Assembly: GCF_001315015.1 (NCBI RefSeq)
Contig: NZ_CP012915.1
Location: forward strand, 372,001-436,000
Direction of reading: 5' to 3'
Length of the DNA stretch: 64,000 nt
From: Azospirillum brasilense
GTDB taxonomy: Bacteria; Pseudomonadota; Alphaproteobacteria; Azospirillales; Azospirillaceae
Shown: one piece after another, positions 43,107 through 52,324 of the stretch
How positions within the stretch are numbered: the stretch's first letter is position 1
How the letters are laid out: each line of letters begins with the position of its first letter
Notes under the pieces: model-generated
Database searches by the model: none
What the model saw: the letters and a program-made list of their open reading frames with translations, nothing else
Told to the model about the DNA's origin: nothing
Translations under genes and position numbers: made by a program

Positions 43107-43934
43107 TACGGTCGAGATGAACGCACGAAGACGCTGAAGACGCCGTAGGTCCCGGTGATATCCCATCCAGATGTCTCGCGCCGGCGGCGGCGTCGGCAGG
43201 TCCAGTCTGCGGATACCCGGGATCTGATTGCCGACCACGCGGGGGAGGACGGCGATTCCGATGCCTTGCCTGCACATGCGCCCCTGGACGTTCCGGTTGT
43301 TCGATCGCAGGACCGGCCTCGCGTTGGGGAAACTTTCGATGAGCCACGCGATGTCAGGGAAATGGCCGGTGGACGTGTCGTGGGTGATCAGCCGGAAACC
43401 GGTCCCATCGCCATATTTCGGCTCCTGCGCCTCCTCCGCGATGTAAACGCCGTACTCAAGGCGGAAGAGTCGTCGCTGAACAACGTCAGCGGCGTCGAAC
43501 GGAACGATACGGAAAGCGACGTCGGCCTCCCGCTGGGCGAGATTGAACAGGCGGGTGCCGGTCAGGATCTCGACGTCGACGTTGGGGTACGCTTTCGAGA
43601 AATCCGCCAGCACGGGAGGCAAGACATAGGCCCCGAACCAGTCCGCGGATGAAATGCGCAGACTGCCTTTGAGGTTCTGCTCTTGCCCCGCAAGCCGGCG
43701 CTCCATCGCCAGCGCGCTTTCCTCCATCTGCTCCGCCAGCGCGATGATCCCGTGGCCCTCTTCGGTCAGAACAAGACCGTCCGCGGTGCGCTGGAAGAGC
43801 GTGTGACCGATCGCCTGCTCAAGTGCGCGGAGGCGCCGGCCGACGGTCGGATGGCTTGTCTGAAGAGAACGCGCGGCTGCGCCGAGCGTGCCGGATCGCG
43901 CAATCGCGAGAAAGACTCTGACGTCGCTCCATTC
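43077..43934 (-). CDS. LysR-family transcriptional regulator
   Basis: The 285-residue protein starts with the LysR helix at MEWSDVRVFLAIARSG (start ATG at 43934). Its helix-turn-helix reads TLGAAARSLQTSHPTVGRRLRALE, followed by a substrate-binding-like effector domain. It lies 266 bases from the divergent EthD gene and may control the EthD/SDR/hydrolase/VOC run. Its effector is not known. Confidence 0.87.
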   Translation of the reverse strand, partial: EWSDVRVFLAIARSGTLGAAARSLQTSHPTVGRRLRALEQAIGHTLFQRTADGLVLTEEGHGIIALAEQMEESALAMERRLAGQEQNLKGSLRISSADWFGAYVLPPVLADFSKAYPNVDVEILTGTRLFNLAQREADVAFRIVPFDAADVVQRRLFRLEYGVYIAEEAQEPKYGDGTGFRLITHDTSTGHFPDIAWLIESFPNARPVLRSNNRNVQGRMCRQGIGIAVLPRVVGNQIPGIRRLDLPTPPPARDIWMGYHRDLRRLQRLRAFISTVSGHLVNATA

Positions 43935-44200
43935 CATCACAACCACCCGCACAAAACTGAACGGCGAGAGTACAGTTATGTCACTTATCGAACAAATCTA
44001 AATGCCTAGATTGCCATCATCGTCTGGAGATTCATCCTTCTGCGGATCCGCCAAGCCCATGTGGGCCACCGCTTGGGTGAAGGAATCGTGACCCTGGCTG
44101 TGGAGCCCAAGGAAAGCTCGTCCGGACGGAACAGAGAGGATTTTCCTGAGGGGGCGCGGAACGCGGCGTCCCGCCTCGATACTCGCAAATGAGGATCTCG

Positions 44201-44503
44201 ATGATGATCACGATGCTGGTGACCTATGCGGGCGATGAGGAAACGCCGTTCGACCGCGACCATTGGATCAACGTGCACTTCCCGCTCGTGCGGGAAAGCT
44301 GGGGACGTTATGGGCTGGTCAGCGCCGGTGGGTTCTTCCCGCAAGGTAAGGGTGCCGGGCTAATCGCGGTTGGGGTCGTCAATTTCCGCGACGAGGCCGC
44401 CATGGAAGCGGCGCTCAATTCGCCGGAAACCGCCCAGGTCATGGCCGACGTGGACATCGTCACCGCCGTCAAACCGCAGCGCAGCATCGTGAAGCCGCTC
44501 TGA
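44201..44503 (+). CDS. EthD-domain protein
   Basis: The start at 44201 has GAGG 6 bases upstream; an earlier ATG at 44189 is possible. The 100-residue protein has the EthD pattern FDRDHWINVHFPLV and the later NFRDEAAMEAALN. EthD proteins are small ferredoxin-fold enzymes or helpers in ether and catabolic clusters. The following SDR, epoxide-hydrolase-like and VOC genes point to a small catabolic module. Confidence 0.8.
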   Translation: MMITMLVTYAGDEETPFDRDHWINVHFPLVRESWGRYGLVSAGGFFPQGKGAGLIAVGVVNFRDEAAMEAALNSPETAQVMADVDIVTAVKPQRSIVKPL

Positions 44504-44644
44504 GCGGCACAGCGGTGTCCGCAAGGGGCTCGGCAAAGCTGTCTCGGCGGGCTTCGGGACGAAGGACTGGTCGATCATGGCCGACATGACGGTTCGCCGC
44601 GGCGACGGCGTGGCGTCGTCTGAAACCAACTCGGAGAAGAAACA

Positions 44645-45469
44645 ATGAAGACTTGGCTCATCACCGGCTGCTCGAGCGGCTTTGGACAGCGCCTCGCGCT
44701 CGCCGCAGCACAGCGCGGCGATCAGGTCATCGCGACGGCCCGCGATGTCAAGACGATCGAAGACATGGCCGAGCCTTTCGGCGGCCGCATGATCACCTTG
44801 CCGCTGGACGTGACGGATGCGGCGGCCGCCAAGGCAGCGGTCGCAAAGGCGGTCGAGACCTTCGGCGGGTTTGACGTGCTCGTGAACAATGCCGGCTACG
44901 GGCTGTTCGGCGCGATCGAGGAAGGGACGCCCGAAGAATATCGGCCGATGTTCGAGGTGAACGTCTTCGGTCTGATCGAAATCACCAGAGCCGCCTTGCC
45001 CGTCCTGCGACGTTCGAGTGGAACGATCGTCACCATGTCGTCTGGCGCCGGCATCGCGGGCAGCGGCGGCGGAGGTTATTACAACGCCGCCAAGTTCGCC
45101 GTGGAAGGGATTTCCGAAGCGCTTGCCAGCGAGCTGAAGCCGTTCGGCATCCGCGTGCTGATCGTCGAGCCTGGGCCGTTCCGCACCGATTTCCTTGGCC
45201 GCTCGATCAGGATGGCGGCCAACGAGATGCCGGAATACGCCGCGAGCTCGCGCAAGCACTATCGCGAAACCAACAACGGCAATCAGGTGGGCGATCCCGC
45301 CAAAGCGATCACGGTGATCCTGCAGGCGGTCGACGCCGATGACGCCCCGCTTCATCTGCCGCTCGGCCCCATCGCGCACGCGATCGCCGAGCGAAAGCTG
45401 GCTGCGTTCCGCGGCGATATCGACGCTTGGCGCGACATCTCGATCGCCACCGATTTCGATCAGCCCTGA
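44645..45469 (+). CDS. Short-chain dehydrogenase/reductase
   Basis: The 274-residue protein begins MKTWLITGCSSGFGQRLALAAA, with the cofactor-binding TGxxxGxG-type loop, and has catalytic Tyr-Lys in GYYNAAKFAV after Ser in TMSSGAG. The FDVLVNNAGYGLFG region is typical of the larger SDR group acting on retinoid- or steroid-like and aromatic carbonyls. It follows EthD and precedes the epoxide-hydrolase-like gene on the same strand. Confidence 0.9.
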   Translation: MKTWLITGCSSGFGQRLALAAAQRGDQVIATARDVKTIEDMAEPFGGRMITLPLDVTDAAAAKAAVAKAVETFGGFDVLVNNAGYGLFGAIEEGTPEEYRPMFEVNVFGLIEITRAALPVLRRSSGTIVTMSSGAGIAGSGGGGYYNAAKFAVEGISEALASELKPFGIRVLIVEPGPFRTDFLGRSIRMAANEMPEYAASSRKHYRETNNGNQVGDPAKAITVILQAVDADDAPLHLPLGPIAHAIAERKLAAFRGDIDAWRDISIATDFDQP

Positions 45470-45519
45470 GCGTTGGCCGCGAGCTCTGTCTAGACGTCAA
45501 CATCGACTGGGAAGCGATC

Positions 45520-46368
45520 ATGATCGCAACGTTGAAGGGGTTTACCCAGCAGCTGGTGCCGGTGAATGGCATCAAGATCAACGCTGTCACGGGAGGCTCA
45601 GGCCCGCCGATCCTTCTGCTTCACGGCTGGCCGGAGACATGGTGGGAATGGCACAATGTGATGCCGCTGCTGGCCGAGCATGTCAGCGTGGTGGCCATCG
45701 ATCTTCGCGGCGCGGGCTTTTCCGACTGCCCGCTCGACGGCTATGACAAGGCGACGATGGCGCGCGACGCGCACGAGGTCATGATTGCCCTTGGGCATGA
45801 ACGCTACGCCGTGTGCGGACATGACATCGGCGGAATGGTCGCCTTGCCTCAGGCCGCCATCTATCGGGAGGCTGTCACTCATCTGGCCGTCCTCGACGTT
45901 CCGCTTCCCGGCTGGACCGGATGGGAGACGACGACCGCGGGGCTCTGGCACTTCAGCTTCCACATGAACCGGGATCTGCCCGAGCGCCTGATCCATGGCC
46001 GTGAATATGACTATGTTTCGACCTTCATGGCAGAGCGTTTCTACGATCACAGCACATTCAATCCGGCGGACATCGAGATATACGCGAAGGCGATGGCTCT
46101 TCCTGGCCGCACGCGCGGCGGCATGGAATGGTATCGCACGCTCGCCGCCGATCATGCGGCGGCTCTTGAGTACAAGAAGCACCCCCTCGGGATACCGGTG
46201 CTCGGTCTGGGTGGGGACCAGCGGTTCGGTGCACAGATGGTGCCGATGCTCAAAGAGTTTGCCAGTAATGTGACAGGTGGCTCGATCGCGCGGTGCAGCC
46301 ACTATGTTGCGGATGAGCGGCCCAATGAAGTCGCGGCCGCCCTGATCGATTTCCTCAAAGCCAACTGA
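45520..46368 (+). CDS. Alpha/beta hydrolase, epoxide-hydrolase-like
   Basis: The 282-residue protein starts at the ATG at 45520. It has HGWPETWWEW, RGAGFSD and the nucleophile elbow VCGHDIGGMVA with Asp as nucleophile, as in epoxide hydrolases and haloalkane dehalogenases, and the catalytic His in CSHYVADERP. It would open an epoxide or remove a halide. It fits a detoxification run with the SDR and VOC genes. Confidence 0.85.
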   Translation: MIATLKGFTQQLVPVNGIKINAVTGGSGPPILLLHGWPETWWEWHNVMPLLAEHVSVVAIDLRGAGFSDCPLDGYDKATMARDAHEVMIALGHERYAVCGHDIGGMVALPQAAIYREAVTHLAVLDVPLPGWTGWETTTAGLWHFSFHMNRDLPERLIHGREYDYVSTFMAERFYDHSTFNPADIEIYAKAMALPGRTRGGMEWYRTLAADHAAALEYKKHPLGIPVLGLGGDQRFGAQMVPMLKEFASNVTGGSIARCSHYVADERPNEVAAALIDFLKAN

Positions 46369-46469
46369 TACTCTGCGCCCGCGCCGTCGCGGGCCGGGCG
46401 GATCGCGACGCTGCGGGCGAATTGCACCCGAAGCGATCGCGATGGATCGACAAAATCAAGGAGACTGTC

Positions 46470-47000
46470 ATGACCGCACCCCTCATTCGCGGCGTCAATC
46501 ATATCGGCATCACGGTGCCCGACATTGAAGCGGCAAAATCGTTCCTGGTGAAAGCCTTTGGCGGCCAAGTGATCTACCAATCCTTCGGACCGCAGGATCC
46601 ACCGCGGCAGGGACCCGAATTCGAGCGGGCCGTCGGCGCTTTCCCCGGAACGGTCGTGCGTGCGCAGGCGATGGTCAAGATCGGAACCGGACCCGATATC
46701 GAGCTCTTCGAAATGCACGGCCCCGAGCAAGCCCAGCCGATCCGGGCGAGCGACTTCGGCATCACGCACTTCGCTCTCTACACCGACGACATCGACGCAT
46801 CGGTCGAGCGCTTCGAGAAGGCTGGAGGCACCCCCCTCACCGCGCCGCGCGCTATTCCCTATGCTACCGAGAAAGGTCCTGGAAACAAGGTCTGCTACTG
46901 CCGCATGCCCTGGGGCACGACGATGGAATTCATCACCACGCCGGACCGTATGCCCTATCATGACCAGACTGATCTGCGCAGGTGGCAGGACGAGGACTGA
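46470..47000 (+). CDS. VOC-superfamily (glyoxalase-like) protein
   Basis: Starting at 46470, the 176-residue protein opens with the VOC segment IRGVNHIGITVPDIEAAK, then SDFGITHFALYTDDIDASV and a closing CRMPWGTTMEFITTPD. These patterns supply paired metal ligands (His and Glu) used by glyoxalases, dioxygenases and fosfomycin-resistance proteins. The substrate is unknown. It closes the plus-strand EthD-SDR-hydrolase-VOC run. Confidence 0.85.
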   Translation: MTAPLIRGVNHIGITVPDIEAAKSFLVKAFGGQVIYQSFGPQDPPRQGPEFERAVGAFPGTVVRAQAMVKIGTGPDIELFEMHGPEQAQPIRASDFGITHFALYTDDIDASVERFEKAGGTPLTAPRAIPYATEKGPGNKVCYCRMPWGTTMEFITTPDRMPYHDQTDLRRWQDED

Positions 47001-47336
47001 GCGGGGCACGACCGGACAGTACAGCGTCGCAGTCACCGTTCACCGCCGAGCGAGAGGAATTCACACACGCATCGTTGACAATGGCGGACGGGCAACATGC
47101 AAGAAAACGAACAGGCGTTTCCCGCATGGCCGAACAGACATCCGGCGGTCGTCTCGCCGTCCGCGCCGTCATCGTAACAATATCGGCAGAACATTGTCAC
47201 ATTAACTTGGGTGAGACCAGGAGGAAACCCGCAGACACCCAACTGCACTTTGCCGTCTTTCTTTGGATACCCGTTGAAACGCGAACATCGAGAGATCGAT
47301 CTTCCTTACAGGGCGATCGGGTTTTCCGTTGGCTTA
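47001..47336. other. Intergenic region without a recognised feature
   Basis: Only short overlapping frames with no family signature are present. No hairpin, repeat or RNA gene stands out. It separates the VOC gene from the 3' end of a minus-strand membrane protein. Confidence 0.4.
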
Positions 47337-47825
47337 CTACTTCGCGGCCGACCTACACTGCTTTGCCAAGTGGAGGAGCTGGGCGGTCAGGCCAACCACC
47401 AGGATAACCGCCAAGCTGCCCTGGGCACCAAGGAGCAGCGGCGACTTCAGGTCAGTCACCAAAGGGTGGCCGTCCGGAAAACGGCGCAGGATTTCGCTGA
47501 CGGTCGGCACCATCAGGAGAAACGCGCTCGCGCTCAGGCAAACGATCTCGATGTATTCGGCCGAGCGCCCCACCCCAAGAATTCCCTTGACCCCATAGCC
47601 CGCGAACAGAAGGAGGATCGTGACGGCGCCGATGACGTAGCTGACCGGCTGATGTGCCACGAGGAAGACCGTCGAAGCGCCGATCAGCATGGAAACGAGA
47701 TAGACGGCACCCGCCTTTGACCGGGGAACGATCCGGCCATGGCGGGCAAACATATAGAAGGCTACGGGAATCGCCGGCAGGCTGCCGAGCGTATGAGCCC
47801 AGCCAAGCGGAGAAATTCCGAACAT
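47337..47825 (-). CDS. Small multi-pass membrane protein, TetR-controlled
   Basis: The 162-residue protein has five hydrophobic stretches, at about 10-27, 38-60, 64-82, 93-110 and 130-150, with short loops and no conserved catalytic motif. A TetR-type palindrome lies upstream at 47905-47922 and nearly repeats the site before the TetR gene. It is thus likely the repressor's target. It could be a small transporter or DoxX-like protein, but this is not established. Confidence 0.65.
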   Translation of the reverse strand: MFGISPLGWAHTLGSLPAIPVAFYMFARHGRIVPRSKAGAVYLVSMLIGASTVFLVAHQPVSYVIGAVTILLLFAGYGVKGILGVGRSAEYIEIVCLSASAFLLMVPTVSEILRRFPDGHPLVTDLKSPLLLGAQGSLAVILVVGLTAQLLHLAKQCRSAAK

Positions 47826-47904
47826 AAGGGATTTCCTTTCTTATCCAGTGGGGCAGAGCGGCAAAGCAGGCAGCTCGGCAACGCCATCTTAGGCCGCCCT
47901 ATCT

Positions 47905-47922
47905 ACCTATCAGTCGATAGGT
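47905..47922. promoter_or_regulatory. TetR-type operator before the membrane protein gene
   Basis: An 18-base palindrome with arms ACCTATC and GATAGGT and a 4-base centre lies 80 bases upstream of the membrane gene start. It matches the site at 48548-48565 at 12 of 18 positions, with all outer arm bases except the last conserved. Confidence 0.7.
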
Positions 47923-47962
47923 GAAACGGACATGCGTTCATTCTCCCGGCGAAGCGCCGGCT

Positions 47963-48541
47963 TCAAGCGACGATTCGCTGCAGCAAAGGACGGGCTATCG
48001 CTCCGAAGGTCGTGGCGTCGCCATAGGCGCGAGCGGATAGCATCGCGCCATGCACGCCAGCCATGAACAGTTCGGCATCGCTCCTGGCGGTTCCGACCAG
48101 CCGAAGACGGCCTTGTGCGGCGCCTCGCTCAAAGACGGAGGTGAGCCAGTCTGCAAGCTTGCGGAAATGCGCCCGCACTTCGAGAGCGACCGCTTCGGGA
48201 AGTACCGGACTCTCGCCCGCCAGGAGCGCGCAGACGCAGAACGGGTCGGTCGTGTCGGCGAAGCACCCCTCCCAGTAGCCGAGATAGGCGCGAAGCTGAT
48301 CGAGCGGATCGGCAACGTTCCGCTCCAGCTCGGCAAGCCCGGCCTCGACCTCCTGCCGGTATTGCGCAACCAGCACGCGGACCAGATCCGCCTTGCCGGG
48401 GAAATGGTGGTGGATGCTCGCGGTGCGGATGCCGACGACCTTGGAGATGTCGGCGTAGCTGAAGCTGTTGTAGCCGCCCCTGGCGATCAGGGTGCGCGCA
48501 CAGCTTAGAATGTCGTCGGCTCTGGTCGATGTGTTCCCCAT
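47963..48541 (-). CDS. TetR-family transcriptional regulator
   Basis: Starting at the ATG at 48541 (MGNTSTRADD), the 192-residue protein has the TetR helix-turn-helix FSYADISKVVGIRTASIHHHFPGK at about residues 30-55 and a helical ligand domain. Its own upstream palindrome (48548-48565) begins 7 bases before the start, so it probably represses itself and the downstream membrane gene. The ligand is unknown. Confidence 0.9.
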   Translation of the reverse strand: MGNTSTRADDILSCARTLIARGGYNSFSYADISKVVGIRTASIHHHFPGKADLVRVLVAQYRQEVEAGLAELERNVADPLDQLRAYLGYWEGCFADTTDPFCVCALLAGESPVLPEAVALEVRAHFRKLADWLTSVFERGAAQGRLRLVGTARSDAELFMAGVHGAMLSARAYGDATTFGAIARPLLQRIVA

Positions 48542-48547
48542 ATCTTT

Positions 48548-48565
48548 ACCTACCAACTAGTAGGG
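48548..48565. promoter_or_regulatory. TetR-type operator before the tetR gene
   Basis: ACCTACCAACTAGTAGGG, a near-palindrome with arms CCTAC and GTAGG, overlaps the ribosome-binding region of the TetR gene. It is the partner of the site at 47905-47922, so repressor binding would block both genes. Confidence 0.72.
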
Positions 48566-48914
48566 AGCCCGTCAACGCAAATTTGATGTCCGCATATCGA
48601 CGGGTATCGTCACGTAAACCCGAATCACGGGTTGCTGGCCTTGGGAAGCCCTCTCCGTGAGTCAGCGCCTCCGCTCGCCGGTATTAGTTTATGCGTGATC
48701 CCACAAACATCCCCATAAGCTGAAAATCCGGCGGGTGGACCGGAAGGGGCTGAATGGACCCTTTCCCATACCGGAGGCGTATCGGCAGCCGCCGATCGCC
48801 AACGCGATCGATGGCTTTACCGTTACCTCCCATGTAATCGCAGGAGGATCGCGGAACGACGATGCTGCTGTGGAGGTCCGGTCGATCCGGACAACCCCAC
48901 GAAGGAGTTCCGCC
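48566..48914. other. Intergenic region between TetR and an NTF2-like gene
   Basis: No gene is recognised. A long plus-strand frame here is an upstream extension of the NTF2-like gene and lacks a ribosome site. The promoters of the TetR gene and of the plus-strand group 48915-51088 should lie in it. Confidence 0.4.
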
Positions 48915-49283
48915 ATGACGAACGCAGCCCACGTCGCCCAGCGCTACATCGCCGTCTGGAACGAGACCGACCCCGACCGCCGGCTGGCCCTGCTCGTCGA
49001 ACATTGGAGCGATGATGCGCATTACCTTGACCCGATGGTTCAGGCGAACGGCCACGCCGGCGTTAACGCCCTGATCGACGCCGTGCAGCAGCGGTTCCCG
49101 AACTGTCGTTTCATCCTGCAGGGCACGCCCGACGGCCACAACGGCCGCGTGCGCTTCTCCTGGTCCCTCGTTCCGGCGGGGGCAGAGCCCATTGCCGGCG
49201 GCACCGACTTCATCCGGTTGGCCGCCGATGGACGCATCCGCTCGGTGAGCGGCTTTCTGGACCGGGTTCCGGAAGGCGCATAG
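48915..49283 (+). CDS. NTF2-like protein
   Basis: The 122-residue protein starts at the ATG at 48915 with AAGGAG upstream. It follows the SnoaL pattern with QRYIAVWNETDPDRRLALL, DDAHYLDPMVQANGHAGV and later FSWSLVPAG. It lies 49 bases before the alpha/beta hydrolase and is likely co-transcribed. The substrate is unknown. Confidence 0.82.
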   Translation: MTNAAHVAQRYIAVWNETDPDRRLALLVEHWSDDAHYLDPMVQANGHAGVNALIDAVQQRFPNCRFILQGTPDGHNGRVRFSWSLVPAGAEPIAGGTDFIRLAADGRIRSVSGFLDRVPEGA

Positions 49284-49332
49284 CGCACCGGCCATCCCGT
49301 CCCGCAACGTCCCGAACCCAGGAGCACCGGCC

Positions 49333-50181
49333 ATGAGCATGGCTTCGACAATTCCCGCCGCACCGGATCAGCCCGGCTTCATCCGCACCGAAGACGGTGT
49401 GGCCCTTTTCTACCGGGATTGGGGACTGGGGAAGCCCGTCGTCTTTCTGTCCAGCTGGTCGCTAAATTCCGATTCCTGGGCCTACCAGATGCTGGCGCTG
49501 GCCGAGCGCGGCTACCGCTGCATCGCTTACGATCGCCGTGGCCATGGCCGGTCGAGCGACCCGGGAACCGGCTTCGACTTCGACCGGCTGGCCGACGACC
49601 TCGCCACCCTGCTCGACACGCTCGACCTGAACGGCGTCACGTTGGTCGGCCATTCCATGTCCTGCGGGGAAATCGTCCGCTATCTGAGCCGGCACGGCGA
49701 CCGCCGCGTTTCCCGCACGGTTCTGGTTGGCACGGTGACCCCAACGCTTTCCCGCACCGATGACAACCCCGACGGAATCGATCCCGCCGTCTTCGAAACC
49801 TTCCGCTCAAATTGCCTGCTGCAGGACTTTCCGAAATGGCTGGAGGACAACATCCGCCCCTTTATGGCGGCGGACAGTTCACCCGGCATGATGGCCTGGG
49901 TGAAATCGATGGCCTTGCAAGCCTCGTTGAAGGCGCTTCTCGACTGCCATCGGGCGACGACGTCCACAGATTTCCGGCGGGAGCTTCAGGACATCACCGT
50001 GCCGACCCTGCTGATCCACGGCGACTTGGATGTGTCCAGCCCGCTTGCCATCACCGGGATGACAACCGCCGAACTGATGGCGAACGCGACGCTGACCGTC
50101 TACGAGGGGGCGCCGCACGGCCTGTTCCTGACGCATATGGACCGCTTCAACCGCGACCTGCTGACCTTTCTGGATGGATGA
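49333..50181 (+). CDS. Alpha/beta hydrolase
   Basis: The 282-residue protein has DRRGHGRSSDPG, the nucleophile elbow LVGHSMSCGEIVRY with Ser, and the catalytic His near APHGLFLTHMDRF, with Asp in HGDLDVSSP. It resembles non-heme chloroperoxidase or esterase-type enzymes, but no metal site is needed. It overlaps the start region of the downstream XRE gene, so the pair is probably coupled. Confidence 0.87.
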   Translation: MSMASTIPAAPDQPGFIRTEDGVALFYRDWGLGKPVVFLSSWSLNSDSWAYQMLALAERGYRCIAYDRRGHGRSSDPGTGFDFDRLADDLATLLDTLDLNGVTLVGHSMSCGEIVRYLSRHGDRRVSRTVLVGTVTPTLSRTDDNPDGIDPAVFETFRSNCLLQDFPKWLEDNIRPFMAADSSPGMMAWVKSMALQASLKALLDCHRATTSTDFRRELQDITVPTLLIHGDLDVSSPLAITGMTTAELMANATLTVYEGAPHGLFLTHMDRFNRDLLTFLDG

Positions 50182-50242
50182 GCGGCGGCGCTGGTATCAT
50201 GGAACGCAGAACACCGAAAACGCCGGACGGGAGGCCGGATCG

Positions 50243-51088
50243 ATGCCGCAAACAGCCGCCCGTCACCAGCCGCCCCCCAGGACCGTGCCGCGCCAGCCGG
50301 TCGGGGAATTGCTGCGCATCTGGCGCAAGCGGCGCGGCTTCAGCCAACTGGACCTTGCCTGCGAGGCCGACGTTTCGACCCGCCATGTCAGCTTCCTGGA
50401 AACGGGACGCTCGCAGCCCAGCCGGACCATGCTGCTTCATCTGGCGGAACGGATGGACATTCCGCTGCGCGACCGCAACGCGCTGCTCGCCGCGGCGGGC
50501 TTCGCACCGGTCTTTTCCGAACACCGGTTGGATGATCCGGAGATGCAGGCCGCCCGTCAGGCCGTCGATCTCGTGCTGACCGGGCACGAGCCTCATCCGG
50601 CGCTGGCTGTGGACCGGCATTGGACGCTGGTCGCGGCCAACCGGGCGGTCGCACCGCTGCTCACCGGAGCCGCGCCGGACCTTCTCCAGCCTCCGGTGAA
50701 CGTGCTGCGCCTCAGCCTCCACCCCTCCGGGCTGGCGCCGCGGATCGAAAACCTCGCTCAGTGGCGGACGCACGTCCTGCACCGGCTGATTCGCCAGATT
50801 GACGTCAGCGCCGATCCTGTGCTGGCCGCGCTGTTCGGCGAGTTGAAGGGCTACCCGGTGCCCGACGGGCAGCCTTCGCACAGCCGGAGCGAGCCGTTGT
50901 CGTCGCATGATGGCGTGGTGGTTCCTCTGCGGCTCAGGACGGAAAGCGGGACGCTCAGCTTCTTCAGCACCACGACGGTGTTTGGAACGGCGGTGGACGT
51001 CACCTTGTCCGAACTGGCCATCGAGGCTTTCTTCCCGGCCGACCTCGCCACAGCGGAGATCATGCGGCAGGCCCTCGCCCGGTTGTGA
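50243..51088 (+). CDS. XRE-family regulator with MmyB-like ligand domain
   Basis: Starting at the ATG at 50243 (MPQTAARH), the 281-residue protein has an XRE helix-turn-helix with RGFSQLDLACEADVSTRHVS followed by ETGRSQPS. A large domain (about 105-281) with AVDRHWTLVAANRAV is typical of MmyB-like regulators. These bind a fatty-acid-like ligand. It follows the hydrolase on the same strand, suggesting it senses the hydrolase's substrate or product. Confidence 0.87.
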   Translation: MPQTAARHQPPPRTVPRQPVGELLRIWRKRRGFSQLDLACEADVSTRHVSFLETGRSQPSRTMLLHLAERMDIPLRDRNALLAAAGFAPVFSEHRLDDPEMQAARQAVDLVLTGHEPHPALAVDRHWTLVAANRAVAPLLTGAAPDLLQPPVNVLRLSLHPSGLAPRIENLAQWRTHVLHRLIRQIDVSADPVLAALFGELKGYPVPDGQPSHSRSEPLSSHDGVVVPLRLRTESGTLSFFSTTTVFGTAVDVTLSELAIEAFFPADLATAEIMRQALARL

Positions 51089-51189
51089 GAGGCAGCCCCG
51101 CCCGACGGAGGCACCGCCTTTGCGCCGGCATGGCGCACGGGACCCGGCCTTATCATGGCGGACCATCCCATGACGGGCGGAGATGCGGC

Positions 51190-51606
51190 ATGGCGCAGAC
51201 CGACATCGAGTTGCTTCGCAACCTGTACGACCGCTACGCCGTGGGCGATGTGGCGCCGCTGTTCGAGCATCTCGCGCCTGACGTCGAGTGGATATCCTGC
51301 GGCCAATCCCCGGCCCTTGCGGCCTTTTCCGGCAACTTCCACGGCCTGGATGGTGTCCAGCGCTATTTCCAGGGGTTGGCTCAGGAATGGACGATCACCA
51401 AGCACGAGATGCGGGACATCGCACGGGACGGAGACCACGTCGTCACGCGCAACCTCGTTGAGGCCGTCAGCAAGGTCACCGGGAAACCGGTGGCGGTGAC
51501 GACCGAACACCGGTGGGTGCTGCAGGACGGCCGAATCCGCCGCTTCGAGGAGCGTTGCGACGATGAAGCGGCCCTGGAGGCGGCTTGCCGCCCGTCCGAG
51601 CCTTAA
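51190..51606 (+). CDS. SnoaL-like (NTF2-fold) protein
   Basis: The 138-residue protein starts at the ATG at 51190. It has the pattern LRNLYDRYAVGDVAPLFEHLAPDVEW, FHGLDGVQRYFQGLA and VAVTTEHRWVLQDGRIRRF. It is the third NTF2-fold protein in this accessory zone. It follows the XRE gene by 100 bases and may share its regulation. Confidence 0.82.
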   Translation: MAQTDIELLRNLYDRYAVGDVAPLFEHLAPDVEWISCGQSPALAAFSGNFHGLDGVQRYFQGLAQEWTITKHEMRDIARDGDHVVTRNLVEAVSKVTGKPVAVTTEHRWVLQDGRIRRFEERCDDEAALEAACRPSEP

Positions 51607-51669
51607 CGGCCCGTGTGCCCAACGGAGCGCGGTGATAGGACCAGCGCTCGCCGGATGGATTTTCATTCG

Positions 51670-52260
51670 CTAACCGGGCGACTTTTGGATCTTGGCTTGA
51701 CCGCGAGACGCATCCGTGATCATGCCAACGACATCGTCCAGCTGCTCGCAAGGAACCTTGATCTGGAGTTGCACGCCTTGGGGCGTGAAGCCGTTGGTCT
51801 CGGCAGAGGCTGCTGGGAAGGCGCCAAGCCCCGACCTGATCCTGGCCTCGTCGGCGAAGGCGCACGTGACGGCCAAGGCTGCAAAGCGGATGATCGGCTG
51901 ACGTTCAGCGGCATGGAGACACGCCGCTGCGGTGCCGCCGTAAGCACGCACCAGCCCGCCCGCACCGAGAAGAACGCCACCGAACCAGCGGCTGACCACC
52001 AGCGCCACCCGATCCAGCTTCTGGCCGTCTATGGCTTGAAGAATCGGGCGTCCCGCCGTTCCCCCCGGTTCGCCGTCATCGCTGGACCGGTAGAGGTCGC
52101 CGATCCGGATGGCCCAGCAGTTGTGGCCCGCATCCCGTTGGCTGCACGCAGCGATAAATCCACGTGCCTCCTCTTCGGTCGTGACCGGACCCGCCGAGGC
52201 CGAAAAGCGGCTCTTCTTGATCTCCTGCTCGAATTGCTCTTTCCGTTTAAGTGTGAACAT
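51670..52260 (-). CDS. YigZ/IMPACT-family protein
   Basis: The 196-residue protein has the IMPACT family core: KSRFSASAG, CSQRDAGHNCWAIRIG, SSDDGEPGGTAGRPIL and VSRWFGGVLLGAGGLVRAYG. The C-terminal half is an RNA-binding-like domain. Family members are linked to translation control, with unclear substrates. It is convergent with the SnoaL-like gene and lies before the IS110 relic. Confidence 0.9.
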   Translation of the reverse strand: MFTLKRKEQFEQEIKKSRFSASAGPVTTEEEARGFIAACSQRDAGHNCWAIRIGDLYRSSDDGEPGGTAGRPILQAIDGQKLDRVALVVSRWFGGVLLGAGGLVRAYGGTAAACLHAAERQPIIRFAALAVTCAFADEARIRSGLGAFPAASAETNGFTPQGVQLQIKVPCEQLDDVVGMITDASRGQAKIQKSPG

Positions 52261-52324
52261 TACCTTTCGCCACGATCATTCCTGCATGGGCCGGAGGCCG
52301 CCTTGGCCTAGGGTTCATGGAATT

